A stretch of DNA of 64,000 bases from Microbacterium sp. nov. GSS16 (GCF_028198145.1 NZ_CP116338.1:744001-808000), one strand, 5' to 3'; positions 15,976-24,539 are shown, counted from the stretch's first letter. The notes: generated from the letters alone by a model not told the origin. Translations and numbers: made by a program.

Positions 15976-17343
15976 TCAGTCCTGCTCGATGTTCTCGTAG
16001 GCCCGCATCGCCGCCTTCTGGGCGTCCTTCAAGGCCTCCTCGGGCGACTTGTCGCCGAGCAGCGCCGCCGTGATCGCGTTGTTGAGCTCGTTCTGGATCT
16101 CCTGGCCGGCGGGCGAGGATCCGAACGACTGTCCGTAGTCGACCACGTCGTAGTACGTCGAGATCACCCGGTCGAAACCGGCGTTGCCGCTCTCGACGAC
16201 CCACTCGTCGCGGATCGCCTTGTCGGCGGCCGGCGAGCCGGTGAACAGGCCGGTGTTCACGCCGCCGTCCTTCTCGCGGGTCTCTCCTCGCGCCTTGCCG
16301 GCGGCCGCCCACGCCTCGTCTGACGTCAGCTCGACCATCCATGCGCACGCCGCGGCCGGGTTCTTCGCTCCGGCCGGCACGACGAACGCGGTTCCGGATG
16401 CCACCGAGAAGGGCTCGCCGTCGGCGCCGCGGAACGGCACGGCCTCGAGCTGCAGCTCGTCCATGTAGGGCGACAGCACGTTCGGGTACCACTGCGCGTT
16501 CACCTGCGCGCCGACCTGGCCGGCGACGAACTGGTTGTTGTCGCCGAAGGTGTCGAACGAGTCGGTGAAGCTCTTCACCGCGGCGTAGCCGCCCTGGGCA
16601 TCCGTGATCTTCTTGAGCATCTCGATGCCGACGACGTTCTTCGGATCATCGAGGGTCGGCTTGCCGTCGTCGTCGTTGAGCTGCCCGCCCATGCCGAGAA
16701 TCCACAGCCCGCTCTGCCCGGTCGCCTGCGGATCGAAGCCGAGGCGCGTGGGCACGCCGTTGTCCTCCTGGTAGATCTTGCCGATGGCGTCGAGCAGCAC
16801 GTCGGCGTTCGAGGTGTCGATCTGGTCGACGGTGACGCCGGCCTCGTCGAGCACCTTCTTGTTCACGAGGATCGCCGGCGGCTGGTAGAACTGCGGCACC
16901 GCCCAGATCTCGTCGTCATAGGTCACGTCGTCGACGACGAAGGGGTACCAGTGCTCGCGCGGCGAGACGTCCTGCTCTTTCAGGCACTCGTCGAGCGGCA
17001 TGATCAGCCCCTGCGCGGCGTACGTGGTGACGTAGCGGCGGTCCATCTGCACGACGTCGGGCACGTTGCCGCCCGCCAGCCGCGTGGTGAACTTCTGCGC
17101 GTCGAACGCGGTGGCGTCGAGGTCGACCTTGACATCCTTCAGCTGCTCCTCGGCGTAGTCGAGGCGCGACTGACCGACATCGTCGGCGTTCTCGAAGCCC
17201 CATGCCTTCAGCTCGCCCGTCGCCTGGGCACCCCAGTCGACGGCTTCCGCCATATCGGACGCGTCGTCGCCGCCCCCGCATCCGGTCAGCACGACAGCGG
17301 ATGCCGCGACGACCGCCGCGATCCCCAGAATGCGCTTGTGCAT
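15976..17343 (-). CDS. Sugar ABC transporter substrate-binding lipoprotein
   Basis: 455 residues. Signal peptide MHKRILGIAAVVAASAVVLTGCGGG has lipobox LTGC. The body is a family 1 extracellular solute-binding protein: AGGNVPDVVQMDRRYVTTYAAQGLI and ASGTAFVVPAGAKNPAAACAWM are hallmark stretches. It captures a carbohydrate outside the cell for the permeases at 17440 and 18396. ATG 17343 starts the signal peptide, with a purine-rich site (GAGGAAGAGAG) upstream; in-frame ORF extension runs into the hairpin region and is rejected. No ATPase gene is present nearby, so a shared MsiK-type ATPase is likely. The DeoR/sugar-kinase cluster upstream suggests the same substrate. Confidence 0.9.
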   Translation of the reverse strand: MHKRILGIAAVVAASAVVLTGCGGGDDASDMAEAVDWGAQATGELKAWGFENADDVGQSRLDYAEEQLKDVKVDLDATAFDAQKFTTRLAGGNVPDVVQMDRRYVTTYAAQGLIMPLDECLKEQDVSPREHWYPFVVDDVTYDDEIWAVPQFYQPPAILVNKKVLDEAGVTVDQIDTSNADVLLDAIGKIYQEDNGVPTRLGFDPQATGQSGLWILGMGGQLNDDDGKPTLDDPKNVVGIEMLKKITDAQGGYAAVKSFTDSFDTFGDNNQFVAGQVGAQVNAQWYPNVLSPYMDELQLEAVPFRGADGEPFSVASGTAFVVPAGAKNPAAACAWMVELTSDEAWAAAGKARGETREKDGGVNTGLFTGSPAADKAIRDEWVVESGNAGFDRVISTYYDVVDYGQSFGSSPAGQEIQNELNNAITAALLGDKSPEEALKDAQKAAMRAYENIEQD

Positions 17344-17411
17344 CTCTCTTCCTCTCGTTCGAGCGACGGTCGCGAAACGCCGCCGCTGTCCTGTTGTGCA
17401 AGTCGTGTCGT

Positions 17412-17437
17412 CCGGATGCCCGCGTGCCGGCATCCGG
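17412..17437 (-). terminator. Intercistronic hairpin between permease and binding-protein genes
   Basis: CCGGATGCC paired perfectly with GGCATCCGG across 8 nt, immediately after the permease stop codon and 69 nt before the binding-protein start. There is no U-tract. It could stabilise upstream RNA ends or partly stop transcription; binding-protein genes often need separate, higher expression. Confidence 0.55.
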
Positions 17438-17439
17438 GA

Positions 17440-18396
17440 TCAGCCCTTCCTCCCCTGCGTGGCGACGCCCTCGATGAAGTAGCGCTGACCGAAGGCGAAC
17501 AGGATGAGCATCGGCACCGTGACGATGAGCGAGGCGACCATGACGTACTGGTAGTCGCCGTGGCCCCCGGCCGTGGGGCTGTACTTCGTCATCGCGTAGG
17601 CGATGCCGAGAGGTGCGGTGAAGTCGTCGACCGATCCCGCATTCAGGTAGATCAGCGCGGAGTACAGGTTGTTCCAGCTGGCCTGGAACTCGAAGAGGAA
17701 CACGATCACGAACGACGGCACCGACAGCGGCATCGCGATCCGCCAGAACAGGCCCCAATAGCTGCATCCGTCCAGCCGCGCCGCCTCGAACAGCTCGCGC
17801 GGCAGCCCGAGATAGAACTGCCGTTGCAGGAAGATGTAGAACGCCGAGCCGAACAGGTTCATGCCCCACAGCGGCACCCAGGTGCCGAGCAGCCCGGTCT
17901 CCTTCCAGATCAGGTAGATCGGGATCATGGTGACCGCGCCGGGCAGCATCATGGTCGCGAGCACGAGGCCGAAGAGCAGCCCGCGCCCGGGGAAGCGGAA
18001 GTACGCGAACCCGAACGCGACGATCGAGCTCGACACGGCGACGGCGGTGGCCGCCAGCACGGCGATGGCCACGCTGTTCCACAGCCAGCTCATCAGCGGC
18101 AGCTGGTTCCACACCTCGACGTAGTTCTCGGGCACGAACGTCTTGGGGATCAGGGCGTTGTCGAACACCTCGCCGCGAGGTTTGAAGCTCGCCGCGACCA
18201 GCCACGCGAACGGGTAGAGGAAGAGCAGCCCGAACCCCACGAGGATGATCGTCAGCACAATCCGCGCCGCGAAGCTGCGAGGCTGGCTGAGGTTGCGCCG
18301 CCACTTCGATCGCTTCGGCACGGTGTTCACGACCGTGGACGGATCCCGGCGCTCGTGGTTCTCGCGCCGGGACGTGTGCTGCAGCGAGGTCGCCAT
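17440..18396 (-). CDS. Carbohydrate ABC transporter permease (MalG-like)
   Basis: 318 residues. After a basic cytosolic N-terminus (about 45 residues), six hydrophobic segments follow (first: IVLTIILVGFGLLFLYPFAWLV). The EAA loop is at LFEAARLDGCSYWGLFWRIAMP. This is the MalG/CUT1 topology. The start ATG overlaps the stop of the partner permease by one base (TGATG). It ends in RYFIEGVATQGRKG, the conserved C-terminal motif of this family. It imports a sugar with 18396-19388 and the binding protein. Confidence 0.92.
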   Translation of the reverse strand: MATSLQHTSRRENHERRDPSTVVNTVPKRSKWRRNLSQPRSFAARIVLTIILVGFGLLFLYPFAWLVAASFKPRGEVFDNALIPKTFVPENYVEVWNQLPLMSWLWNSVAIAVLAATAVAVSSSIVAFGFAYFRFPGRGLLFGLVLATMMLPGAVTMIPIYLIWKETGLLGTWVPLWGMNLFGSAFYIFLQRQFYLGLPRELFEAARLDGCSYWGLFWRIAMPLSVPSFVIVFLFEFQASWNNLYSALIYLNAGSVDDFTAPLGIAYAMTKYSPTAGGHGDYQYVMVASLIVTVPMLILFAFGQRYFIEGVATQGRKG

Positions 18397-19388
18397 CAGC
18401 GGTCTCCCTCGTAGTAGACGAACTTGTTGCCGAACTTCACCTGGATCACCGTGATGATCATGATGATGACGAACAGCAGCCAGGCCATGGCCGCCGCGAA
18501 CCCGAAGTTGAACTGCCGGAACGCCTGCTGAAACAGGTAGATCGCGTAGAACAGCGACGCCTCGGGCGAGGAGTTGCTCTGATCGCGCCAGAACAGCAGA
18601 TACGCCTGGTCGAAGATCTGGAACGCGGCGATCGACAGCACGATCACGTTGAAGAACATCGCGCCCGAGATCATCGGCAGCGTGATCGAGAAGAACTTGC
18701 GCACACTCCCCGCGCCGTCGAGGGATGCCACCTCGTACAGCTCGGTGGGCACGTTCTTCAGCGCCGCGAGGAAGATCACCATGGTGCCCGCGACCGTCCA
18801 CAGCGTCATGATCACGATGCTCGGCTTGACCCAGGCCGGGTCGACCAGCCACTGCGGGCCCTCGATGCCGAACAGGCGCAGGAACTCGTTGATCACTCCG
18901 CTGTTGCCGTTCAGCAGCAGGAAGAACACCGCAGCCGTCGCGACGGCCGGCGTCATCTTGGGCAGGTAGTAGAGCGTGCGGAAGATGCCGGCTCCGCGGC
19001 CGACGCGGTTGAGCAGCATGGCCAGCACGAGCGCGAAGATGATCTCGAGCGGCACCGCCATCACGACGTAGAAGAGCGTGTTGCCCAGCGACACCATGAC
19101 TCGCGGATCGTCGAAGAGCTCGGCGTAGTTGTCGAGGCCGACGGGGCGCGCGCTGTTGGTGGCGAGGTTGTAGTTGCTGAACGAGATGTACAGGCTGTAG
19201 ATCATCGCCCCGGCGGTGAACACCAGGAACCCGATGATCCACGGCGTGATGAACAGGTACCCGGCGATCGCCTCGCGCTTGTTGATGCGGTCACGTGCCG
19301 GCTTCGGCCCGCGGCGGAACCACCGTCGCTTCTTCGCGGCCTGCTGCTCCGCCGGCACGAGTGCCTCGGGCGTCGTCGTGATGCTCAT
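18396..19388 (-). CDS. Carbohydrate ABC transporter permease (MalF-like)
   Basis: 330 residues. A basic N-terminus is followed by AIAGYLFITPWIIGFLVFTAG (first membrane segment) and five more. The EAA loop is at LYEVASLDGAGSVRKFFSITLP. It is the MalF-type partner of the MalG-like gene. ATG 19388 is preceded by GGACGGAGGCGG, a good ribosome site; the longer ORF start is not supported. It is first gene of the importer operon; the 232 bp up to the DeoR stop (19621) must hold its promoter, but I see no clear hexamers there. Confidence 0.92.
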   Translation of the reverse strand: MSITTTPEALVPAEQQAAKKRRWFRRGPKPARDRINKREAIAGYLFITPWIIGFLVFTAGAMIYSLYISFSNYNLATNSARPVGLDNYAELFDDPRVMVSLGNTLFYVVMAVPLEIIFALVLAMLLNRVGRGAGIFRTLYYLPKMTPAVATAAVFFLLLNGNSGVINEFLRLFGIEGPQWLVDPAWVKPSIVIMTLWTVAGTMVIFLAALKNVPTELYEVASLDGAGSVRKFFSITLPMISGAMFFNVIVLSIAAFQIFDQAYLLFWRDQSNSSPEASLFYAIYLFQQAFRQFNFGFAAAMAWLLFVIIMIITVIQVKFGNKFVYYEGDR

Positions 19389-19620
19389 CTGCCGCCTCCG
19401 TCCCGCTCGTGATCGGGCACTCGGCTGCGTGCGCCGATCGCGCTCGGAAGAGCGCGAAGCGGCGCCGCGCACACAGAGGCCCACCTTCGCATGCCCTGAC
19501 CGTAGGCCGCATCGACGTGGAAAGGACGGGCCTTGCCAGGGAGGAAGAAGAGGGGCATGATTGCGGAATCGCGCCCGTGCGACTTCTTCTCAGGGCTGGT
19601 CAGGCGGGATTACCGCGCGG

Positions 19621-20394
19621 TCAGCCGACTCGCACCTCGAACCCGGCACCCGTCAGCGCCGCTCGCTGCTCGTCGGTCGCGGCGGGGTCGGTGATGACGA
19701 GCGGGAAGAGGTCGGGGCCGCCGAGATGGGCGAACGCGGTGCGGCCGATCTTCGAGGCGTCGGCGACGATCATGGCGCGTCCGGCGCGCTGCGCCATCAT
19801 GCGGTTCACCGCCGCCTCGGCCTCGTCGTGCGTGCTGGCTCCGGCGTCGGCCGAAAGGGCGTTGACGCCGATGAACGCGACGTCGAGCCGGATGCCGCCC
19901 AGCAGCTGCTCGACGAACGGGCCGACCAGCTCGAAGCTGCGGGCGTGGATGACCCCGCCCGTGACGACGACCTTGAACTCCGGGCGCATGGCGAGCTGGG
20001 CGGCGATGTTGACGGCGTTCGTGACGACCGTGATGCCCCGATCGGCGAGGTCATCGCGCGCGGCGAGCGCCGTCGCGATCGCATTGGTGGTGGTGCCGCC
20101 GGACAGACCCACGACCTGCCCCGGCTCGACCAGGGATGCCGCGACCGCGGCGATCTGCTCCTTCGCACCGGTGGCGTGGTGGCTGCGGAACCGGATCGGC
20201 AGCTCGTAGGCGACCGACTGCGCGACCGCACCCCCGTGCGTGCGGGTCAGCAGGCGGCGCTCGGCAAGGCTGTCGAGGTCGCGCCGCGTGGTCGCGGGCG
20301 ATGCCCCGAAGCGCTCGACGAGGTCGTCGACGCTCACCTCGCCCTGAGCTGCGAGCAGATCGAGGATGGCGCTGAGTCTGGCGGCCCGTTTCAT
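19621..20394 (-). CDS. DeoR family transcriptional repressor
   Basis: 257 residues. N-terminal DeoR HTH: RLSAILDLLAAQGEVSVDDLVERFGASPATTRRDLDSLAERRLL with the THGGA signature after it. The C-terminal DeoRC domain (ISOCOT fold, GLSGGTTTNAIATAL and VVVTGGVIH) binds phosphorylated sugars. It resembles AgaR/GlpR/GatR-type repressors. It is downstream of the kinase/aldolase genes on the same strand with 31 nt spacing, so it probably belongs to that operon and senses one of its phosphosugar intermediates. A candidate operator is at 24522-24539. Confidence 0.9.
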   Translation of the reverse strand: MKRAARLSAILDLLAAQGEVSVDDLVERFGASPATTRRDLDSLAERRLLTRTHGGAVAQSVAYELPIRFRSHHATGAKEQIAAVAASLVEPGQVVGLSGGTTTNAIATALAARDDLADRGITVVTNAVNIAAQLAMRPEFKVVVTGGVIHARSFELVGPFVEQLLGGIRLDVAFIGVNALSADAGASTHDEAEAAVNRMMAQRAGRAMIVADASKIGRTAFAHLGGPDLFPLVITDPAATDEQRAALTGAGFEVRVG

Positions 20395-20425
20395 GTCGGA
20401 CTCAGTCTGTCAGTGAGCCGCGCCG

Positions 20426-21292
20426 TCAGGCGGACTCGAGGGCGAACAGGCGCAGCATCCGCGCCGCCTCTTCGGCGACCGCCTCACGAGCGGGAGAGAG
20501 GTACTTGCGCGAGTCGACGAGCTTCTCGTCGGCGGCGAGGGTCTCGCGGATCGCGCGCGTGAAGAAGCCGTTGAGGTGCGTCGACACGTTGATCTTGGTC
20601 ATGCCGGCCCGCACGGCCTGAACGATGACCTCATCGGCGACACCCGACGAGCCGTGCAGCACGAGCGGGATGTCGCCGCCCGAGCGACCGATGCCGCTGA
20701 GCGCGGCCTTCAGACGGCCGATCAGGTCGATGTCGAGCGAAGCGGAACGATCGAGCATGGCGTGCGACGAGCCGACCGCCACGGCGAGCGAGTCGACGCC
20801 GGTGGCCTTGACGAACGCCCGCGCCTCATCCGGATCGGTGCGCACACCGGGAGCGTGAGAGCCGTCCTTCCCGCCGACCTCGCCGAGCTCGGCCTCGATG
20901 TAGACGCCGGCAGCGCGGGCGCGGGAGGCCACATCGGCCGTGATCTCGACGTTCTGCTCGTAGTCGAGCTTGCCGCCGTCGAACATGACCGACCCGAAGC
21001 CCAGCTCGATGGCCTCGTCGACCAGCTCGGCCCGCTCGGCGTGATCGAGATGCACGGCCACCGGGGTGCTCGCGCGTCGCGCGACCGCGAGGGTCGCCCA
21101 GCCGATGGGCTCGAGCCCGCCGTGGTAGTCGGCGCAGTTCTGCGAGATCTGCAGGATGACCGGCAGGTTCGCGCGTTCGGAAGCGGAGATCAGCGCCTCG
21201 GCCGTCTCGAGGTGGATGACGTTGAACGCGCCGATCCCGGTGCCGGCCGTTGCGGCGGCCCGCATCAGGTCGCGTGGGGATGCAAGGGTCAT
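20426..21292 (-). CDS. Class II fructose/tagatose-bisphosphate aldolase
   Basis: 288 residues. A zinc-dependent aldolase splitting a ketohexose 1,6-bisphosphate into glyceraldehyde 3-phosphate and dihydroxyacetone phosphate. Landmarks: HLDHAE in PVAVHLDHAERAELVDEAI, GSVMFDGGKLDYEQN, EAELGEVGG, GSSHAMLD in place of the usual GT-x-HG, and LVLHGSSGVADE carrying the third metal His. Size and motif order match GatY/KbaY/FbaA. The ATG at 21292 overlaps the PfkB stop (ATGA). It sits directly after a PfkB kinase, which supplies the bisphosphate. Tagatose- versus fructose-bisphosphate preference is not determinable here. Confidence 0.9.
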   Translation of the reverse strand: MTLASPRDLMRAAATAGTGIGAFNVIHLETAEALISASERANLPVILQISQNCADYHGGLEPIGWATLAVARRASTPVAVHLDHAERAELVDEAIELGFGSVMFDGGKLDYEQNVEITADVASRARAAGVYIEAELGEVGGKDGSHAPGVRTDPDEARAFVKATGVDSLAVAVGSSHAMLDRSASLDIDLIGRLKAALSGIGRSGGDIPLVLHGSSGVADEVIVQAVRAGMTKINVSTHLNGFFTRAIRETLAADEKLVDSRKYLSPAREAVAEEAARMLRLFALESA

Positions 21293-22605
21293 CGGGTCTC
21301 CTCGGGGTGGTGTGGAGGATCGGCAGCGGGTCCGGCCGGTCGTGCGGTGATGGTCAGGGCGGTGATGGTCAGTGCGGACTCGAGCTCGGGCCAGGAGGGG
21401 TGGATCTCTCCGGCGAGCGGCATCAGCACGGCGGCCGCCGACCAGGCGGTCGCGCGACGCAGGATCTGGGCGGGGTCGTGGATGCCGGCATCCATCAGCA
21501 CGGCGCATGCGGCGACAGCGGCATCCCCCGCTCCGGTCGGGTTGCCGCCGAGCGCCGCGCCCAGCCGGGCGTGCAGCACCGAGACATCGCCTGATGCCGT
21601 GGGCGTGATCGCGAGCATCCCGTCGGCTCCGAGCGAGAGAAGCACGAGCCGAGCGCCGCGGCGGATGAGCTCGCGCGCGCCGTCGACGGGGTCGTCGAGA
21701 CCGGTCGCGTCGCGCAGCTCGTGCTCGTTGGGTTTGAGGACGGATGCCCCGGCATCCGCCGCCGCGAGCAGGGCCGGGCCGGACGTGTCGACGATCACGC
21801 GCACCCCTGCCTCGCGGCCCAGCCGGATCAGGTCGGGCAGCGCGTCGTCGGGGATGCCCGGGGGCAGGCTGCCCGAGATCACCAGCACCCGCGCGGCGCC
21901 GGCGGCTGGTGCGTCGACGGCACCCGAATCGACGGCATCCGAATCGGGGGCATCCGGATCGGGGGCATCCGGATCGGGGGCATCCGGATCGGGGGCCGAC
22001 ACGCCAGATATCGGACGTTCTCGCGGAATGCGTCCGACATCTGGAGTGTCGGCCCCCCGTTCGTCACCGTCGGCGGGGGCACCAGGTGCGGGTGCGGGGA
22101 CGGCGGGGGCACCAGGTGCGGGGGCATCGTCGGCGGGGGCACCGGGTGCGGGGACGGCGGGGGCACCAGGTGCGGGGACGGCGGAGGCACCAGGTGCGGG
22201 GGCACCGGCGGCTCCGTCGGCGCGAAGGGCGCGGGACACGGCATCGCGAAGCGTCTGCCACTCGGCGTCGGAGGGGGCGATGCCGCGTTCGTTAACGACC
22301 GTCGTGTCGCCGAGCGCCTCGTCGACGAGGGCGACGCTGCGGCGGGTGGATGCCTCGACCGGCACGAGCACGTGCGGCACGCCCGACGCCGCGAGCTCTG
22401 CGGCGAACTCCGCACCCGTCGTGCCTCCCGTGGTGGTCATGGCGATCGTGTCGGCGCCCTGCGCGTGGGCGACCCGGGCGACGTTGAGGCCCTTGCCGCC
22501 GGCGCGCACCTGCCCGGCATCCGCGCGGTGCGTGTCGCCGACGGTGAGCGAGGCGACGTGCCAGGTCAGGTCGAGCGCCGGGTTCGGTGTGACGGTGACG
22601 ATCAT
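21289..22605 (-). CDS. PfkB family hexose-phosphate kinase with repeat-derived insertion
   Basis: 438 residues; the family is usually about 310. N-terminus MIVTVTPNPALDLTW, RAGGKGLNVARVA (substrate/nucleotide binding) and C-terminal GNPTGAGDAAVAA, whose GAGD holds the catalytic Asp, are intact: a 1-phosphofructokinase/tagatose-6-phosphate kinase. About residues 130-235 form an insertion of PAPGAPAVPAPG-type repeats, then GADTPDVGRIPRERPISGVSAP (family A element), then DPDAPDPDAPD repeats, placed between a helix and the strand VLVISGSLPPG. The frame is open throughout, so activity is plausible. The ATG at 22605 overlaps the ROK stop (ATGA); the longer ORF upstream is a shadow of the ROK gene. 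Confidence 0.9.
   Translation of the reverse strand: MIVTVTPNPALDLTWHVASLTVGDTHRADAGQVRAGGKGLNVARVAHAQGADTIAMTTTGGTTGAEFAAELAASGVPHVLVPVEASTRRSVALVDEALGDTTVVNERGIAPSDAEWQTLRDAVSRALRADGAAGAPAPGASAVPAPGAPAVPAPGAPADDAPAPGAPAVPAPAPGAPADGDERGADTPDVGRIPRERPISGVSAPDPDAPDPDAPDPDAPDSDAVDSGAVDAPAAGAARVLVISGSLPPGIPDDALPDLIRLGREAGVRVIVDTSGPALLAAADAGASVLKPNEHELRDATGLDDPVDGARELIRRGARLVLLSLGADGMLAITPTASGDVSVLHARLGAALGGNPTGAGDAAVAACAVLMDAGIHDPAQILRRATAWSAAAVLMPLAGEIHPSWPELESALTITALTITARPAGPAADPPHHPEETR
21913..21990. repeat. 15-bp tandem repeat GGCATCCGGATCGGG in PfkB gene
   Basis: About five units, the first two diverged. Encodes DPDAPDPDAPD on the minus strand. It directly abuts family A copy 3. Confidence 0.85.
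21991..22057. repeat. Family A palindromic element, copy 3, inside PfkB gene
   Basis: Core GGGGGCCGACACGCCAG... with right arm ...TGGAGTGTCGGCCCCC; the loop differs from other copies. On the coding strand it reads in frame as GADTPDVGR...SGVSAP (residues about 183-205). The right flank (GTTCGTCACCG) matches the CGTTAC-type flank of other copies inverted; the left flank is replaced by tandem repeats. Confidence 0.92.
22073..22205. repeat. 24-bp tandem repeat in PfkB gene
   Basis: Units close to GGCGGGGGCACCAGGTGCGG (plus GGAC), about five, with internal deletions that are multiples of 3. They encode APAPGAPAVPAPGAP on the minus strand. The array lies 15 bp from family A copy 3. Confidence 0.85.
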
Positions 22606-23588
22606 GCCGGCACCACCTGCCGTGCGCGCAGCGCCGACCCGAGGATGCCCGCGTCGCCCGAGAGCTCGGCCGCGACCAGGGCAGGGATGCGGTGGAAGCT
22701 GAGCCGGTCGGCGAGGCGCACGCGCAGCTCGTCGAACAGCGCGCCGCCGGCGCGCGAGAGCCCGCCGCCGATGACGACGGCCTCCGGAGCGATCACCGCC
22801 GCGAGCTGGGCGATCGACATCGTCAGCGCGTCGAGCGCCTCGTTCCAGATCCGCGCAGCGGTCTCGTCTCCGGCGGCAGCGCGGGCGATCACCTCGCGAG
22901 CGCCGTCGACCACGTCGCCGGTGGCCTCGGTGAAGCGACGCGAGATGGCGCCGGCCGAGGCGACCGCCTCGAGGCATCCGCGCGCTCCGCACGGGCAGGG
23001 CCACTCCCCGAGCGGCGAGTGGCCGATCTCTCCGGCGTAGCCGCCCGCCGTGTAGGGGCGGCCGTCCACCAGCAGCGCACCGGCGATCCCGGTGCCGATG
23101 ATGAGCACGACCGAGTTCGCGTAGTCGCGGGCCCCGCCCAGCACGTGCTCGGCCCAGCTGGCCATCCGCACGTCGTGGTCGAAGGCCACGGGCATCCCGA
23201 ATCGGGCAGCCATCAGGTCGCGGATCGGCGCGTCCCGCCAGCCGAGGTTGCTGCTGAACACGCCGATGCCGTTCTCGGCGTCGACGATGCCGGGCACGAC
23301 CAGGCCGACGGCCTGCGGCACGACGTCGGGATGCTGGGCGCGCAGCTCGTCAGCGAGCTCGGCCAGCCGCTCGATCAGGCGGGCAGGGGTGCCGTCGTCG
23401 CTGCGGGGGGTCGGGGTGCGGCGCAGCCCGAGGGCGGTGCCGTCGGCGTCGAACAGCGCCGACTTGATGTCGGTGCCGCCCACATCGAAGGCCAGCACGG
23501 GCGCTCCGGCGCCGATCGAGACCGTGCCCGGGGGTCGCTCACCGGACTCGTCGCTGACCACCTCGGGGATGTCGCTCTGCTCGGACAT
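22602..23588 (-). CDS. ROK family sugar kinase
   Basis: 328 residues. The first 25 are a non-conserved leader; then VLAFDVGGTDIKSALFDADG is the phosphate-1 ATP loop. VLIIGTGIAGALLVDG follows mid-protein, and near residues 195-207 CPCGARGCLEAVASAGAI holds the zinc-binding CxCGxxGCxE of ROK proteins. It phosphorylates a hexose or N-acylhexosamine (glucokinase, N-acetylglucosamine/mannosamine or fructokinase are alternatives). It overlaps PfkB by 4 nt and follows the SIS gene by 21 nt. An alternative start closer to the ATP loop cannot be excluded. Confidence 0.9.
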   Translation of the reverse strand: MSEQSDIPEVVSDESGERPPGTVSIGAGAPVLAFDVGGTDIKSALFDADGTALGLRRTPTPRSDDGTPARLIERLAELADELRAQHPDVVPQAVGLVVPGIVDAENGIGVFSSNLGWRDAPIRDLMAARFGMPVAFDHDVRMASWAEHVLGGARDYANSVVLIIGTGIAGALLVDGRPYTAGGYAGEIGHSPLGEWPCPCGARGCLEAVASAGAISRRFTEATGDVVDGAREVIARAAAGDETAARIWNEALDALTMSIAQLAAVIAPEAVVIGGGLSRAGGALFDELRVRLADRLSFHRIPALVAAELSGDAGILGSALRARQVVPA

Positions 23589-23609
23589 GCGCGCGCCCTC
23601 CGTCGGCCG

Positions 23610-24503
23610 TCAGTCGTCGAGGATCACCGAGCGGGTGAGGTTGCGCGGCTGATCCGGGTCGAGTCCCTTGGCGACGGCGCGGTCGAGGGCGACGCGGTGC
23701 AGGCGCACGAGGTCGGCCATCGGGTCGATGGAGTGCTGCACGAACCTGGCGCCGGTCGCCTCGACCTGGGCCCGCAGGCCGTCGGGCGCGGAGCCGAGCT
23801 GCCAGGTGATCCGTCCGGGGGCTGCGATCGCGATCGGGCCGTGGCGGTACTCCATCGAGCTGTACGACTCGGTCCACGACTGCGACGACTCGCGCATCTT
23901 CAGGGCGGCCTCGTGGGCGAGACCCATGGCCCAGCCCATGCCGAGGAAGCTGTACTGCTCGGCGTCGGCGAGACCGGCGTCGTCTGTGCCGTCGAGCACG
24001 GCCTGCGCGTCGGCGATCGCCGCGTCGAGGCTCTCACCGACCGACGCGCGGAACAGGGCCAGCGCCGTGGTCGCGAAGCGGGTCTGCACGACCGACTGCT
24101 CATCGGCGAAGGGCAGGCCGATCACGCTGTCGGCCATATCGACGAGCGGCGAGCTCGTGTCGCCGACGACGGCGATGACGGGCGTCTTGCCCTTCACGCG
24201 CTCGGTCAGCTCGAGCACCTCGGTAGTCGTGCCCGAGCGCGTGAGGGCGACGATCGCGTCGTAGCCGCGGCCGAAGGGGAACTCGGATGCCGTGAACGCG
24301 TCGGTCTCGCCGTGCCCGGCGCTCTCGCGCAGCGCGGCGTACGACTGCGCCATGAACCAGGAGGTGCCGCAGCCGACGACGGCGATGCGGGCGCCGGATG
24401 CCGGGAGCAGCGCCTGCTCATCGCGCATGGCGGCTGCGCGCGCCCAGGTCTCGGGCTGCGAGATGAGCTCTGCGCGCATGTGCGCGCCGGCGGTGGTGTG
24501 CAT
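23610..24503 (-). CDS. SIS domain phosphosugar isomerase/deaminase (AgaS/GlmS-C-like)
   Basis: 297 residues in two SIS lobes. The first has IAVVGCGTSWFMAQSYAALRE and LTRSGTTTEVLELTERV, the phosphosugar-binding S-x-SGxT type loop. The second contains FLGMGWAMGLAHEAALKMRE and SYSSMEYRHGPIAI, typical of GlmS/AgaS/FrlB isomerase-deaminases. It probably isomerises or deaminates an aminosugar or ketosamine phosphate to a ketose phosphate. ATG 24503 has AGGAGTCGCC upstream. It is first gene of the operon SIS-ROK-PfkB-aldolase-DeoR. Confidence 0.87.
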   Translation of the reverse strand: MHTTAGAHMRAELISQPETWARAAAMRDEQALLPASGARIAVVGCGTSWFMAQSYAALRESAGHGETDAFTASEFPFGRGYDAIVALTRSGTTTEVLELTERVKGKTPVIAVVGDTSSPLVDMADSVIGLPFADEQSVVQTRFATTALALFRASVGESLDAAIADAQAVLDGTDDAGLADAEQYSFLGMGWAMGLAHEAALKMRESSQSWTESYSSMEYRHGPIAIAAPGRITWQLGSAPDGLRAQVEATGARFVQHSIDPMADLVRLHRVALDRAVAKGLDPDQPRNLTRSVILDD

Positions 24504-24521
24504 GGCGACTCCTGAATGCTT

Positions 24522-24539
24522 GTTTCTGACGTTTAGAAC
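24522..24539 (-). promoter_or_regulatory. Candidate DeoR operator upstream of catabolic operon
   Basis: On the minus strand GTTCTAAACGTCAGAAAC, an imperfect inverted repeat (GTTCT/AGAAAC), 19-36 nt before the SIS start codon. A possible -10, TATGAT, is at 24549-24554 (minus). AT-rich repeats of this form are common DeoR-family sites; assignment is by position only. Confidence 0.5.

Noticed and set aside
15976..24503. Sulfoquinovose or inositol pathway
   Set aside because: Key enzymes (sulfoquinovosidase, sulfolactaldehyde reductase, IolE/IolD types) are absent.
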